A stretch of DNA of 64,000 nt. Source: C00003060 sp964440795 (GTDB lineage Bacteria > Desulfobacterota > Desulfobacteria > Desulfobacterales > C00003060). The stretch's first letter is position 1. Every line of letters begins with the position of its first letter. Under the pieces are notes generated by a model. That model worked only from the letters and a program-made list of their open reading frames with translations. It searched no databases and was not told the DNA's origin. Positions 63,971 through 64,000 of the stretch are shown here, piece after piece. Made by a program: the position numbers and the translations under genes. The stretch covers positions 1 to 64,000 of the forward strand of contig CAYTTQ010000003.1 in the NCBI GenBank assembly GCA_964440795.1, in the 5' to 3' direction.

Positions 63971-64000
63971 CTAGAAATACTCCAGCTTGACCATGAGGGC
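63971..64000 (-). CDS. 3' end of an upstream gene, probably trkA
   Basis: Only nine codons and a TAG (63971-63973) are inside the window (ending KLEYF). The stop directly abuts the trkH ATG. TrkA or another K+ regulatory subunit is inferred from the trkH neighbour alone; the coding part is too short to identify. Confidence 0.45.
   Translation of the reverse strand, partial: ALMVKLEYF

Overview
The window looks like chromosome of a Desulfobacterota (delta-proteobacterial) anaerobe, most likely a sulfate-reducer relative. This is inferred from gene content, not from a marker gene. Pointers are a Wolinella-type fumarate reductase/succinate dehydrogenase (frdCAB), an aconitase of about 640 residues, orphan HypA, YedF, DUF3786 and DUF3047 proteins, an archaeal-type phosphoglycerate mutase, an archaeal-type His-containing THI4, and paired phenylacetate-CoA ligases with Liv-type ATPases. 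Genes are dense, often overlap by 1-8 nt, and frequently start with GTG or TTG.

Layout. 1-1 kb: a dispersed repeat and lpxC. 1.4-3 kb: comM. 3-9.1 kb: a tightly overlapping minus-strand operon, dacB-livG-livF-paaK-livF-paaK, containing a duplicated livF-paaK module; an M18 aminopeptidase and dtd lie upstream. 11.4-14.9 kb: a Ski2-like helicase and two small unknown genes. 15.4-19.6 kb: aconitase, PpiD-like chaperone and hypA in overlap. 19.9-24.5 kb: a hybrid sensor kinase coupled to a periplasmic binding protein. 24.6-26.4 kb: an AT-richer accessory patch with three overlapping unknown genes, on the 3' side of tRNA-Val. 26.7-31.6 kb: pgsA, two exported proteins, then leuA with a leucine-rich leader peptide and attenuator. 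31.7-39.8 kb: thi4, an M24 peptidase, priA, two metallo-beta-lactamase-fold proteins and glnS. 39.9-44.5 kb: a third MBL-fold protein, DUF3786, DUF3047, a Yip1-like protein, a small HTH/zinc protein and an MFS transporter. 44.8-55.5 kb: a T2SSE-N/MinD fusion, a leaderless binding-like protein, frdBAC, then a MinD/PilZ/cNMP-binding/AMIN cluster. 55.8-64 kb: yedF, a small membrane protein, a TIM-barrel protein, apgM, aspS, hisS, trkH and the last codons of an upstream gene.

Most notable are: (1) the 51-55.5 kb cluster, where a MinD-like ATPase, a TPR/cNMP/PilZ protein, an acidic coiled-coil protein and an AMIN protein sit together, and two genes appear to start at ATC and ATT behind strong Shine-Dalgarno sequences; (2) the leu attenuator, with 12 Leu in 29 codons and mutually exclusive hairpins; (3) the three-gene unknown cassette beside tRNA-Val; (4) a dispersed intergenic repeat present in three copies; and (5) 15-bp tandem repeats at the dtd start and inside an exported-protein gene.
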